A DNA stretch of 48,225 bases from Neobacillus muris (lineage in GTDB: Bacteria > Bacillota > Bacilli > Bacillales > Cytobacillaceae), in contig NZ_CALPDF010000037.1 of the NCBI RefSeq assembly GCF_943193175.1, forward strand, positions 1 to 48,225, in the 5' to 3' direction. Position numbers and translations under genes: made by a program. The notes under the pieces are model-generated. The model worked only from the letters and a program-made list of their open reading frames with translations, searched no databases and was not told the origin of the DNA. Positions 33,781 through 42,228 of the stretch are shown here, one piece after another (the stretch's first letter is position 1; the number at the start of each line of letters is the position of its first letter).

Positions 33781-34332
33781 TTACTTTTCCGTTTCATAAT
33801 CCTTTCCGCTTTCTGAAGTATTTAATTCCTTTGGCCCGTGAAGCAAATAAATCATTTTCTTGCTCCCATCAATTCTCTGCATAAGCTTTGTTTTAAGCAA
33901 TGAAGTTCTAAGGATTTGTGTTTCAATCGTGGTAGATGAGACTGGGAACAGATGAGAAGATTTATTTCGAAAAGTGATTAATGTTTGATGCGGACCCATT
34001 CGGCGATATTTTTCAATATGTTCATTGGAAATCCATATACACTCTGGACTGGCGGGTGCAGTGGTAGGAAAAAAGAAAATATGGTTAGATGGCTCAATTA
34101 CAATCGGGAGTTTACGACAATACCCAATAAGCTGCTTTGTCCCTTTCTTTCTGCTTTCATAATCCACTCCAAAATAGGTACAGCTTCGTCTAATAATGTC
34201 CAAAGGTTTGAACGGGGAGACGTATTCATCTTCAACTTCAGTAATCTGAGAATACACTTTACTTCCGTATTCTACAGGTGACAAAAACATCGTGCAAGAA
34301 TTAATCTCATAATCTTGAATTTCATGTTTCAA
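33781..34332 (-). CDS. comK: Competence transcription factor ComK
   Basis: The master regulator of DNA-uptake genes. The 183-residue protein has the family signatures RRSCTYFG near 48-55, DPSN-type EPSNHIFFFPT near 79-89, PECIWISNEHI near 95-105 and, later, TQILRTSLLKTKLMQRID. The C-terminus after the last helix is shorter than in B. subtilis. The start is taken as TTG at 34332, eight to nine bases from AAGGAG; a second TTG lies directly against that site. The upstream 190 bases are very A/T-rich, as expected for ComK boxes (paired AAAA-N5-TTTT), but no clean pair was found by eye. Confidence 0.87.
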   Translation of the reverse strand: MKHEIQDYEINSCTMFLSPVEYGSKVYSQITEVEDEYVSPFKPLDIIRRSCTYFGVDYESRKKGTKQLIGYCRKLPIVIEPSNHIFFFPTTAPASPECIWISNEHIEKYRRMGPHQTLITFRNKSSHLFPVSSTTIETQILRTSLLKTKLMQRIDGSKKMIYLLHGPKELNTSESGKDYETEK

Positions 34333-34523
34333 ACAAATCAACTCCTTATTTAAGATTCGAAATTATTTTAACACTTCCAAAACATTATTCCCCAGATTTT
34401 CTGAATTGTTGCTAATTTATTCACAAATTTTTATCAAGAAAAATAAAAACTGAAAATTTGAATTATTATTGATAATATTCAAAAAACCCCATATAATAGA
34501 AAAAAGCATTTGGGGTGATTTTC

Positions 34524-34760
34524 ATGAAAGAAAAATCGTATGCGGAATTAATGAAAGTTGCAGCCATGAAGCGGAATCGGTTAAAAGAAAACTTTGTCCA
34601 GGAACTCTATGTTGAAATGCTCTTAACGGAAATCCAATTGACAGTGGAAAAGGAAAAGCTAATGCAAAGTATTGATCAGGCAATTGACCGTAAGGATAGA
34701 ATGTCTTTTCTCCAATTATCCAGCCAGCTTAAAGAAGTGAATAAGAAATTTGGGACTTAA
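34524..34760 (+). CDS. yhzC: IDEAL-domain protein YhzC
   Basis: A 78-residue, mainly helical protein. The C-terminal IDEAL domain is at about 50-68 (IDQAIDRKDRMSFLQLSSQL). A proximal helix holds NFVQELYVEMLLTEIQL. IDEAL domains mediate small protein-protein contacts in Bacillus; this one's partner is unknown. GGGGTGA precedes the ATG at 34524. It is divergent from comK, as in B. subtilis, and ends in its own terminator. Confidence 0.82.
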   Translation: MKEKSYAELMKVAAMKRNRLKENFVQELYVEMLLTEIQLTVEKEKLMQSIDQAIDRKDRMSFLQLSSQLKEVNKKFGT

Positions 34761-34773
34761 ATGACCTGTGCTT

Positions 34774-34798
34774 GCCGTCTTTGACGGCTTTTTCTTTT
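34774..34798 (+). terminator. Intrinsic terminator of yhzC
   Basis: GCCGTC-TTT-GACGGC is followed by TTTTTCTTTT, 13 bases past the stop codon. Confidence 0.82.
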
Positions 34799-34802
34799 CG
34801 GA

Positions 34803-34834
34803 TAAAAAAGAAGCTGGGGGATTACCTCCAGCTT
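34803..34834 (-). terminator. Intrinsic terminator of yhfN
   Basis: On the minus strand AAGCTGG and CCAGCTT flank a 10-base loop and lead into CTTTTTTATCC, starting 14 bases past the yhfN stop. Confidence 0.75.
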
Positions 34835-34847
34835 AATCCTTGCACAA

Positions 34848-36119
34848 TCAATCCTGCCGATGTTCAATTTCATATTGTTCAAGCATAGAAATACGCTCAA
34901 GCATCGTAGGATGAGTATACCGAAAAATCTTTACCAATAATGGAGGGTGAACTTGAGTCAAACCTGACTTGGCTAACTCCTGAAAAGATGTGATCGCCGC
35001 TTCCGGATTTTTCGTCATTTCTATTGCATAGCGGTCCGCCCTCGTCTCTTGATATCGGGATGCTAGATTGACAAGCGGGCTTGCTGCAAATAACAGTATG
35101 GAGACGATCATAAAAAATAACGGAAGGGAACGGATGTCTCCCACTTTTACAGTCTTCCACTCTTTCCCTAAGCGGTTTTGGACCCAATTCATGATCCTAT
35201 AAGTTAAATATAATCCCAGCAGGGAAAGCAGCAAATAACCACCAATTCCCCAATATATATGCTTTTCTACATAGTGGCACATTTCATGCGCCATAATAAG
35301 TAATATTTGCTCATCCGTCAGCCGATTCAGGGTAGTATCCCAAAGGACAATTCTTGCATTAGAACCTATTCCTGTTACGTAAGCATTTAATGCGTTTGTT
35401 TTTTCAGCCATGTCCACTTCAAATACATGTTGTGCTGGAATGTCAGCCTTATCTGCAAGCTGCAAAATTTTTGCTTCTAATTCTTTATTTTTTAAAGGAT
35501 AGAAATCATTGTATAGTGGATCGATAATCACTGGCTGCAGAAACATCATAAATAACGTAAAAGGCACAGATAAAAGCCAGCCATAGAACCACCAGCGTTT
35601 TGTGCTTTTTTTCATCAGCCAGTACAGCACTGGGACAATCACCAGCCATGTCCCATAATTAATCCAAAAGTCAATCAGCTCATCCTTCATCCACGAAGGG
35701 AATGTTTGTGTGGATATATGATACGTCTTGGACAAGGAATAGCTGATATAGCTTAAGGGAAGAGTTGCTATATAAGCAGCTAACGATAACCAAAACAGAT
35801 AAATCGGCGTGTGCAGCAGCTTGTATTTTGTAGAATCCTCCGCCCAGCGTTTGAAGACATTCGACAGGCCGAAGATAAGGATGAGAAAATAAACGAGCCA
35901 TTCAAATGGTTCTGCCAAGAAAAATAGCAGGTTACGAATTTCTGAATATTCTTCGCTTAGCATGAGCTCTCTGCCATTTAAAAAAGTGGCCGGGTCCGCT
36001 TTTGTTCCTTGAAATTCAAATGGCAGCTTTGGATCTGCGAAATGGAATAAATACCAGTAGAAAAATAATCCATATAAAACAAAGGCCAAAACTGCATAGA
36101 CCCCCAGCTTTCTTACCAT
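34848..36119 (-). CDS. yhfN: M48-family (Ste24-type) membrane metalloprotease YhfN
   Basis: A 423-residue membrane zinc protease. About seven hydrophobic helices are spread through it (for example 8-24, 70-88, 106-125, 158-170, 182-199, 290-305, 325-342). The zinc motif HEMCH is at 278-282 and the third ligand is in ETRADRYA near 360. A conserved NALNAYVTGIG segment lies before it, as in CAAX-type Ste24 proteases. The natural substrate in Bacillus is not established. The ATG follows AAAGGGGGAC. Confidence 0.9.
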   Translation of the reverse strand: MVRKLGVYAVLAFVLYGLFFYWYLFHFADPKLPFEFQGTKADPATFLNGRELMLSEEYSEIRNLLFFLAEPFEWLVYFLILIFGLSNVFKRWAEDSTKYKLLHTPIYLFWLSLAAYIATLPLSYISYSLSKTYHISTQTFPSWMKDELIDFWINYGTWLVIVPVLYWLMKKSTKRWWFYGWLLSVPFTLFMMFLQPVIIDPLYNDFYPLKNKELEAKILQLADKADIPAQHVFEVDMAEKTNALNAYVTGIGSNARIVLWDTTLNRLTDEQILLIMAHEMCHYVEKHIYWGIGGYLLLSLLGLYLTYRIMNWVQNRLGKEWKTVKVGDIRSLPLFFMIVSILLFAASPLVNLASRYQETRADRYAIEMTKNPEAAITSFQELAKSGLTQVHPPLLVKIFRYTHPTMLERISMLEQYEIEHRQD

Positions 36120-36222
36120 GTTTTGTCCCCCTTTTTGTACAGCCTCCTATACTTAGTTTAGTAAAAAACTTTTGATTTAGAACTAGACACGTCCTAATAA
36201 ACAAAAATTGGCATTACAACAC

Positions 36223-36251
36223 GAAAGGCAGAGCCAATCGGTCTGCCTTTC
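36223..36251 (-). terminator. Hairpin downstream of lcfB
   Basis: GAAAGGCAGA and TCTGCCTTTC form a perfect 10-bp stem with a nine-base loop. The minus-strand downstream side (GTGTTGTAATG) is not a clear T-run, so this is a probable rather than certain terminator. Confidence 0.5.
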
Positions 36252-36273
36252 CCCCAAAAATTAATATTTTTAT

Positions 36274-37836
36274 TTATGCTGGACTGCCCTGAGTTACTTG
36301 TGACCTAAGGGCTCTTCTTAGAATTTTACCGGTTGTATTTTTGGGAAGCTCTGCTAAAAATTCAATAGAAGTTGGGACCTTATATTTTGCCAAGTGCTCT
36401 CTGCAATAGTTTTGCAGCTGCTCGCATGTTATCTCGTGATTATTGCTTACTACATAGGCCTTAACTGCCTCTCCTTGATTCGGATCAGGTACGCCGAGCA
36501 CAGCAGCCTCTACTACATCTGGATGATTGTAAAGGACCTCCTCCACTTCACGAGGATAAACATTATAGCCGCCCACAATAATTAGATCCTTTTTGCGGTC
36601 AACAATATAGAAATATCCTTCTTCATCCATTCTAGCCATATCACCGGTATAAAGCCAGCCATTGCGAATGGCTGCCGAGGTTTCCTCCGGCATTTTATAA
36701 TAGCCTTTCATCACATTAGGTCCTTGAACAATAAGTTCGCCCACTTCACCGATTGGGACCTCTTCCCCAAGCTCATTTACAACTTTATTTTCAACATTTG
36801 GGATGGAAACACCTATGGAACCCGGTTTGCGCGGACGGTCTAGAGGATTAAAGCAAGTTACCGGCGATGCCTCTGATAAACCATATCCCTCTGAAACTAA
36901 TACATGAAATTTCTGTTCAAAATTCTTTAGCAGCGCAACTGGCATGGACGCTCCTCCAGAAATGCATAAACGGAGTGTGCGTAAGTCATCCGGATTTCCT
37001 TCCGGATATTGATAGAGGAAATTATACATGGTAGGAACTCCAGCAAAGACCGTTGCCTTTAATTCTTTAGCCAGCCGGAAAATTTCCTTTGGACTAAATT
37101 TAGGAACAATGAGTAATGAAGCGCCCCTCAAAAGTGGTGCATTTAAGGATACGGTTAAACAGAAAACATGAAACATCGGCAAAGTGGTGATCACCCGGTC
37201 TGCTTGGTTCATTTTCAAATAGGCTCCGACATCCCTGGCATTGCTGTATAAATTCTGATGAGTCAGCATCGCCCCTTTCGGTTTCCCGGTCGTTCCTGAA
37301 GTATAAAGAATCAGCGCGGTATCGTCACTTTTCAGTTCAGGCCCTTGAAAGTCCAAATCCCCGGCTGCAACAATACTTGTAAACGATTTCATTTTTGAAA
37401 AAACAGAGAGATCTTCAATGGCTGGATTTCCTAACCCGTTTTGTTCTGTTTCGCAAATGATATAATGCTCCACTTTTGGCAGCAGCTGGTGTACCTTTTC
37501 AGCAATTGGAATCATCAGATCCAGGCCGACTACTACTTTCACATCACCATTGTTTAAAATATAGCCAATTTCATCCTGCGTATAGATTGGATTAATGGGA
37601 ATAACGGTTGCCCCTAACCGTAATGCCCCATATAGACTGATGACAAAATGAGGGGAGTTTCCCAACAATAAAGCAATGTGATCCCCTTGTTTTACTCCGA
37701 GTTTTGCGAGTCCTGATGCAAATTTCGTTATCGCTTCATCCAATTCAGCATACGTTGAGGATTGGCCCATAAAATAATAGGCAATTTGATTGGCAGAAGC
37801 TTTTGCAGTTTTGTGAAGCTGCAATGGCAAATTCAT
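36274..37836 (-). CDS. lcfB: Long-chain fatty-acid-CoA ligase LcfB
   Basis: A 520-residue AMP-forming acyl-CoA synthetase that activates long-chain fatty acids for degradation. The ATP/AMP motifs are present in order: [14 protein letters not shown] near 175, [12 protein letters not shown] near 310, [21 protein letters not shown] near 395, and the C-terminal Lys in [11 protein letters not shown] near 500. It matches YhfL/LcfB in length and in being next to lplJ and yhfN. AAAGGGGAGAGA precedes the ATG. A FadR operator lies just upstream, so repression that is relieved by long-chain acyl-CoA is likely. Confidence 0.92.
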   Translation of the reverse strand: MNLPLQLHKTAKASANQIAYYFMGQSSTYAELDEAITKFASGLAKLGVKQGDHIALLLGNSPHFVISLYGALRLGATVIPINPIYTQDEIGYILNNGDVKVVVGLDLMIPIAEKVHQLLPKVEHYIICETEQNGLGNPAIEDLSVFSKMKSFTSIVAAGDLDFQGPELKSDDTALILYTSGTTGKPKGAMLTHQNLYSNARDVGAYLKMNQADRVITTLPMFHVFCLTVSLNAPLLRGASLLIVPKFSPKEIFRLAKELKATVFAGVPTMYNFLYQYPEGNPDDLRTLRLCISGGASMPVALLKNFEQKFHVLVSEGYGLSEASPVTCFNPLDRPRKPGSIGVSIPNVENKVVNELGEEVPIGEVGELIVQGPNVMKGYYKMPEETSAAIRNGWLYTGDMARMDEEGYFYIVDRKKDLIIVGGYNVYPREVEEVLYNHPDVVEAAVLGVPDPNQGEAVKAYVVSNNHEITCEQLQNYCREHLAKYKVPTSIEFLAELPKNTTGKILRRALRSQVTQGSPA

Positions 37837-37854
37837 TTCTCTCTCCCCTTTGTT

Positions 37855-37874
37855 ATGAATGAATAATCATTCAT
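37855..37874. promoter_or_regulatory. FadR operator upstream of lcfB
   Basis: ATGAATGAATAATCATTCAT is palindromic except for one position. It agrees with the Bacillus FadR consensus of TGAATGA and TCATTCA half-sites. It lies 19 bases upstream of the lcfB ATG. B. subtilis lcfB is a known FadR target. Confidence 0.82.
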
Positions 37875-37981
37875 ATTATTTTAGCAACAATTTACAAATA
37901 TATTATATTGAATGAATGAACTCTATACAAGTATAATACTCTAAAATTTCTGAAAAAAGAAACCATTTAAATTTATTCACA

Positions 37982-38010
37982 ATAAAAGAAACAGCACCCA
38001 TAAGGTGCCA
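37982..38010 (-). terminator. Intrinsic terminator of lplJ
   Basis: On the minus strand GGCACC-TTATG-GGTGCT is a short six-pair stem, followed by GTTTCTTTTATT. It begins about 17 bases after the lplJ stop codon. Confidence 0.6.
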
Positions 38011-38026
38011 TTTCATGAAATAGGAA

Positions 38027-39016
38027 TTAGTATATTAAGTTAATAAAATCTTGTTTAGATATATTTCCAAAATAGTGGGTCGTATCGATATCCTCTAATG
38101 CCTTTTCAATTTCGCTTTTTTGATAACGAATTCCTTTGAGCCTCGTTTCAATCTCACTTACATCCCCGACGCCAAAGAAATCCCCATAGATTTTACAATT
38201 TTCAATGATCCCTTTATTTACTTCCAACCGGGCATCTATTGTGCCAGCAGGAAAGCGGTGGGAATGCTGCAAATTAAATTTTGGTGATCTGCCATAATTC
38301 CACTCCCAATTTTGGTAGCGTTCCTCCGAGATTTTATGAATCTTTTCCCAATCCTCTTCTGTTAAAACATACTCAGGTATTTCTTCCTGGCCTTCAAAGA
38401 TCGACTTTAACAAGATGGAACGGAATTCTTCAATTCCTAATTTTTTAGAAAGAAATTCAGAGATATTAGCAACACGGCTGCGAACGGATTTGATCCCTTT
38501 CGATTCAATTTTTTCTTTTTTCACTCTAAGAGCGGATACCACATGATCCATCTCTGAATTAAGCATCAGTGTCCCATGGCTGAACATCCTGCCCTTTGTT
38601 GAAAATTGGGCATTTCCGGAAATTTTCCGTCCTTCCACTTCAATATCATTCCTGCCGCTTAACTCTGCGTTAACACCCAAATTTCTTAGTGCCCTGATAA
38701 CCGGCTCGGTAAACTTGCGATAATTATGAAAGCTTTCCCCATCATCCTTTGTAATAAAGCTAAAATTAAGATTGCCTAGATCATGGTAAACTGCACCACC
38801 GCCTGATAATCTTCTCACCACATGTATTCCGTTTTTCTCCACATACTCAGTGTTGATTTCCTCAATCGTATTTTGGTTTTTCCCTATAATAATTGAAGGT
38901 TCATTTATGTAGAACAATAAATACGTTTCATTAATATTTAAATGCTTCAGCGCATATTCCTCAATGGCAAGATTAATACGGGGATCCGTAATTCCTTTAT
39001 TATCAATAAATAACAT
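38027..39016 (-). CDS. lplJ: Lipoate-protein ligase LplJ
   Basis: A 329-residue enzyme that attaches free lipoate to E2 or GcvH proteins. Signatures are INEPSIIIGKNQN near 40-52, RRLSGGGAVYHDLGNLNFSF near 70-90 and the active Lys in EGRKISGNAQ near 130. The C-terminal accessory domain runs from about 240. The start is put at ATG 39016, nine bases from AAAGG; an ATG two codons earlier is too close to that site. It follows yhfI by 14 bases, so they form an operon. Confidence 0.92.
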   Translation of the reverse strand: MLFIDNKGITDPRINLAIEEYALKHLNINETYLLFYINEPSIIIGKNQNTIEEINTEYVEKNGIHVVRRLSGGGAVYHDLGNLNFSFITKDDGESFHNYRKFTEPVIRALRNLGVNAELSGRNDIEVEGRKISGNAQFSTKGRMFSHGTLMLNSEMDHVVSALRVKKEKIESKGIKSVRSRVANISEFLSKKLGIEEFRSILLKSIFEGQEEIPEYVLTEEDWEKIHKISEERYQNWEWNYGRSPKFNLQHSHRFPAGTIDARLEVNKGIIENCKIYGDFFGVGDVSEIETRLKGIRYQKSEIEKALEDIDTTHYFGNISKQDFINLIY

Positions 39017-39030
39017 GTCCATTATCCTTT

Positions 39031-39765
39031 CTATACTGTAATCACCTGAAATTCTTCTGCAAGTTTTATTATACCAGTATATTCACTTGATGCCTCTCCC
39101 AAGAGCTCGGCCAAATTGCCGTAATGCGGAAGATGGGTCAGGATTAATTGTTTGACACCGGCTTCGCGGGCAAAACGTCCAGCATCCAGACTATTCATGT
39201 GACCGGCCGGTTTCCCATTTTGATTAGCATAAAAATTACATTCGCAGACAAGAACCTCCGCACCTTGGCTAAAGGAAATAAACTCTTCTTTAAAGGAGCT
39301 ATCAGCCGTATAAACAAACCTCTTGCCTCCCGCCTCAAACCTCATTGCATAGCATGGCACTGGATGGTCTGTTTTCAGAAATGAAATTTGGAAGGGACCT
39401 GCTGTTAATTCCCGGTTAGGATCATAAACGATACCCTCGGTAATATTTTTGAAAGTTAACTTGGAGAACTCCTGTTGGTCAAGAGAATGCCCATAAACAG
39501 GCAAGGCCGGCATTTGTTTTCCCAAATACCCTTGAATTAATCTTGCATGCTGCAATACTCCAATATCGGCTATATGGTCAGGATGGTAGTGTGAAATAAT
39601 CACAGCATCCAATTGTTCCGGATGGACAATGTTTTGCAGCTTTGCAAGCACTCCACTGCCGCAATCAATTAACAAATGAAATCCCTCATGCTCCAGCAGG
39701 TAGCCTGAACTGGCTGCATTCGCTTTCGGGTAGCCGCCCCAAGGCCCAATAATCGTAAGCTTCAT
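39031..39765 (-). CDS. yhfI: MBL-fold metallohydrolase YhfI
   Basis: A 244-residue metallo-beta-lactamase-fold hydrolase. The metal motif SHYHPDHIADIG is near 58-69, with YTADSS near 155 and LILTHLPHYG near 208. Layout resembles ribonuclease Z or cyclic-phosphate phosphodiesterase relatives, but the substrate is unknown. The gene is the first of the yhfI-lplJ operon. GGAGGAAT precedes the ATG. Confidence 0.87.
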   Translation of the reverse strand: MKLTIIGPWGGYPKANAASSGYLLEHEGFHLLIDCGSGVLAKLQNIVHPEQLDAVIISHYHPDHIADIGVLQHARLIQGYLGKQMPALPVYGHSLDQQEFSKLTFKNITEGIVYDPNRELTAGPFQISFLKTDHPVPCYAMRFEAGGKRFVYTADSSFKEEFISFSQGAEVLVCECNFYANQNGKPAGHMNSLDAGRFAREAGVKQLILTHLPHYGNLAELLGEASSEYTGIIKLAEEFQVITV

Positions 39766-39834
39766 ATTCCATTCCTCCCAATTTAAGTTTCATACCTATA
39801 ATATACGCTAATATCAAAATAAACAGCAAAACAA

Positions 39835-39860
39835 AACCAGCCTAATAAATTAGACTGGTT
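39835..39860 (-). terminator. Intrinsic terminator of yhgE
   Basis: AACCAGCCTAAT and ATTAGACTGGTT form a 12-bp stem with one mismatch around a very short loop. On the minus strand it runs into TTGTTTTG. It lies just past the yhgE stop. Confidence 0.7.
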
Positions 39861-39870
39861 TCGTCTGCAA

Positions 39871-42024
39871 TTAATTCTCAAGCGGTTTGGTAAACTTTGT
39901 TTTAAATCGGATCATCAGATAACTTATGGTGCAAATAGCAAAAATAACGATATATCCTGCCAATATGGAAAGATTCTCCCACATATATCCGAAATCGCCG
40001 CTTGAAACAACGGCTTTGAAGCCTCTTACGGAGTAAGTCATCGGCAGCAGTGCATTAAAGTGCTGCAAGAAATCAGGAATCGTTTCAAGCGGGAATGTGC
40101 CTGCGCTGGTTGTTAATTGGAAAATCAAGATTAAAATGGCGATGAAACGGCCAACATCCTTCAATGCAGTAACTAGCAATTGAATTAGTGCAACGAAGGT
40201 TAAGCTCGTCAAAATGGTAAACAGGATAAATCTAGGAATACTTTGAACCTGAAGGTCCAAAGCAGTTAATAGGATGATATCTGCCAATATAGCTTGAACA
40301 ATACCCATAACTGCAAGAATCGAAAATTTGCTAATGAACCAGTTAAATCCGTTTGCTGGTTGTACAGCTGGTTCTGCAATTGGAAAGACAATGGAAAGAA
40401 TCAATGCACCCACAAACAATCCAAGCGACAGGAAGTATGGCGTAAATCCTGTTCCGTAGTTTGGCACATGATTGACACTTTCTGTATCCAGTTTCACTGG
40501 TTTTGACATCATATCATAAGTCTTGCCATTCGCATTCACCTTTGAAGCTTCATTGGCGCCTTCTGCTAATTTATCAGCCAATTCCTTGGCACCATCGGAA
40601 ACTTTTGCTGTACCGTCAGCTAATTGGCCGGCGCCTTCTGCCAGCTGATTAGAACCGTCAGAAAACTGGCCGGCACCGCTCGACAACTGACTCATTCCTG
40701 AGGTTAAATCATTGGCACCGCTAGTTAAAGCTTGAGACCCCAAATATAGTTGATGGACTCCAAGCTGTAATTGTTTTTGGCCATCATTCACGGCATCAAT
40801 GCCTGCTAACAGCTGATCAAAATACGGATCGGTCTGGCTGGACAGCTTTTGTTCAAGTCCACTTGTTGCACCAGCTAATTTTTGGCCGACAGCAGTCTGG
40901 AACTGGCCAAATGCTCCAGCTAATTTCGGTGATAACTCAGCCGAGATTTGCTGTTCGACCGCTTCTTTCGCTGGTATTTGCGCCTTAGCGCCTGCTATCA
41001 CGCCATCTACAATTTGTGGATTGACACCATAATTTTTTAAGGCTGCAGCTAACTGATCCATCGTGCTTGTTTGCTGTTGAATCATGGTTTCAGCCATTTC
41101 TGATGTCAATGTATCAGATAATTGTGTTTTAAATTGATTAATGCCTGTGTTTAATTCCTCAACACTTCCTGCCATCTGACTGCTAATCCCTTTTGCTATT
41201 TCAGCAGGCAGGGCGGTTTTCATTTGTTCGGCCCCTGCATATACTTGGTTTGTTCCATCTATAAGCACAGGCATGCTGGAATCTGCCTGTTCAAGACCTG
41301 ATTTTAACTCAGCTGATCCGGACGCCAGTTGTTCCGAACCGGAAGAAGCTTGTTTGACCCCTTGATTAAATTCAAGCGATTTCTCAGCAAGCGTCGTCAA
41401 TCCCTCGGTTAATTCTTTAGACCCGCCAGCCAATTCGACAGCTCCTGAGCTTAACTCCCCAGCCCCATCACTTGCCTGCCCGATGCCATCCGCAAGGTCT
41501 GTTACTTTATCAAACATCGTTTCTGCGTATGTTTTCGTTACCTGTTCGGCTACCGCAGTCTTCACTTTTTCAGCTGCTGTTCCGCCAATTTGAGCTGATA
41601 GGAAGTTAAAGCTTTCATTGGGAACATAAATCAGCTCCAGCTTTTTCGGATTATTGTCCAATAAGGTTGTCGCATTCTTGGAAAAATCTTTTGGGATTTC
41701 AATCAGCATATAATATTTTTCATTGTTAAGCTGTTTATACCCCTCGTCCTTAGTTACCGTTTGAAATTTGAATTCATTACTTTTGGTTAACTTTTTCACA
41801 AGGTCCTTCCCTAGCTGCAATTGCTGCCCATCTAATTCAGCCCCTTGATCTTCGTTGACAATGGCAACCGGCAGCTGATCGAGTTTAGCATACGGGTCCC
41901 AAAAAGCCCATAAAAACATTCCGGCATACAAAACAGGAATAAATAACACAGCGAGGATGGGAATAAGGATTTTCTTGTTTTTGAAAATCGTTGATAGTTC
42001 TTCCTTTAACAGAACGTTTTTCAC
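39871..42024 (-). CDS. yhgE: YhgE/Pip-family membrane protein
   Basis: A 717-residue membrane protein of the YhgE/phage-infection-protein family. An N-terminal helix (about 17-40) leads to a large outside region (about 45-520). That region is built of repeats with the pattern GA-x-QL-x2-G or SGA-x-EL-x2-G, likely a long coiled or beta-solenoid stalk. Five C-terminal membrane helices follow (about 528-705). The ABC-2-type permease fold suggests export or secretion-linked work; relatives take part in phage entry or in type VII secretion. The start is GTG at 42024, eight bases after AAAGGAGG. Two similar operators frame its promoter. Confidence 0.88.
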   Translation of the reverse strand: MKNVLLKEELSTIFKNKKILIPILAVLFIPVLYAGMFLWAFWDPYAKLDQLPVAIVNEDQGAELDGQQLQLGKDLVKKLTKSNEFKFQTVTKDEGYKQLNNEKYYMLIEIPKDFSKNATTLLDNNPKKLELIYVPNESFNFLSAQIGGTAAEKVKTAVAEQVTKTYAETMFDKVTDLADGIGQASDGAGELSSGAVELAGGSKELTEGLTTLAEKSLEFNQGVKQASSGSEQLASGSAELKSGLEQADSSMPVLIDGTNQVYAGAEQMKTALPAEIAKGISSQMAGSVEELNTGINQFKTQLSDTLTSEMAETMIQQQTSTMDQLAAALKNYGVNPQIVDGVIAGAKAQIPAKEAVEQQISAELSPKLAGAFGQFQTAVGQKLAGATSGLEQKLSSQTDPYFDQLLAGIDAVNDGQKQLQLGVHQLYLGSQALTSGANDLTSGMSQLSSGAGQFSDGSNQLAEGAGQLADGTAKVSDGAKELADKLAEGANEASKVNANGKTYDMMSKPVKLDTESVNHVPNYGTGFTPYFLSLGLFVGALILSIVFPIAEPAVQPANGFNWFISKFSILAVMGIVQAILADIILLTALDLQVQSIPRFILFTILTSLTFVALIQLLVTALKDVGRFIAILILIFQLTTSAGTFPLETIPDFLQHFNALLPMTYSVRGFKAVVSSGDFGYMWENLSILAGYIVIFAICTISYLMIRFKTKFTKPLEN

Positions 42025-42048
42025 CTCGGATGCCTCCTTTTATAATAT

Positions 42049-42071
42049 TGACCATTTTGTTCATACAGTCA
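42049..42071. promoter_or_regulatory. Operator-like repeat O1 upstream of yhgE
   Basis: A 23-base element with ends TGACCA and AGTCA and centre TTGTTCAT. Together with O2 it fits TGAC-yaww-TTGTTCAT-wyr-GTCA. It lies immediately downstream of the predicted -10, over the likely start point. The size and dyad are typical of TetR-family operators. Confidence 0.6.
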
Positions 42072-42100
42072 TTTTTATCAAAAAAACAAAGGACTATCAA
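42072..42100 (-). promoter_or_regulatory. Predicted yhgE promoter
   Basis: On the minus strand TTGATA (42100 to 42095) and TAAAAA (42077 to 42072) are 17 bases apart. O1 and O2 lie on either side, which suits repression. Confidence 0.5.
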
Positions 42101-42117
42101 ATAGAATAATCCTTTTA

Positions 42118-42140
42118 TGACCAAATGAACAATTTAGTCA
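42118..42140. promoter_or_regulatory. Operator-like repeat O2 upstream of yhgE
   Basis: A 23-base element with the same ends as O1 (TGACCA and AGTCA) and the reverse complement of its centre (ATGAACAA). It lies about 18 bases upstream of the predicted -35. Confidence 0.6.
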
Positions 42141-42192
42141 TTAAATACCTTAAGAGTATACTCCCATTTATACTTGTAATCAAGTAAAACAT

Positions 42193-42228
42193 AAAAAAGA
42201 AGCTGTTATATTTGAACAGCTTCTTTAA
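42193..42228 (-). terminator. Terminator of the hemEHY operon, overlapping hemY
   Basis: On the minus strand AAGAAGCTGTT and AACAGCTTCTT flank a seven-base loop and lead into TTTTATG. The stem contains the hemY stop codon (42208 to 42206) and its last codons. Confidence 0.85.

Noticed and set aside
34333..34523. ComK boxes (AAAA-N5-TTTT pairs) upstream of comK
   Set aside because: The region is A/T-rich and has several partial matches, but no clean spaced pair could be fixed by eye.
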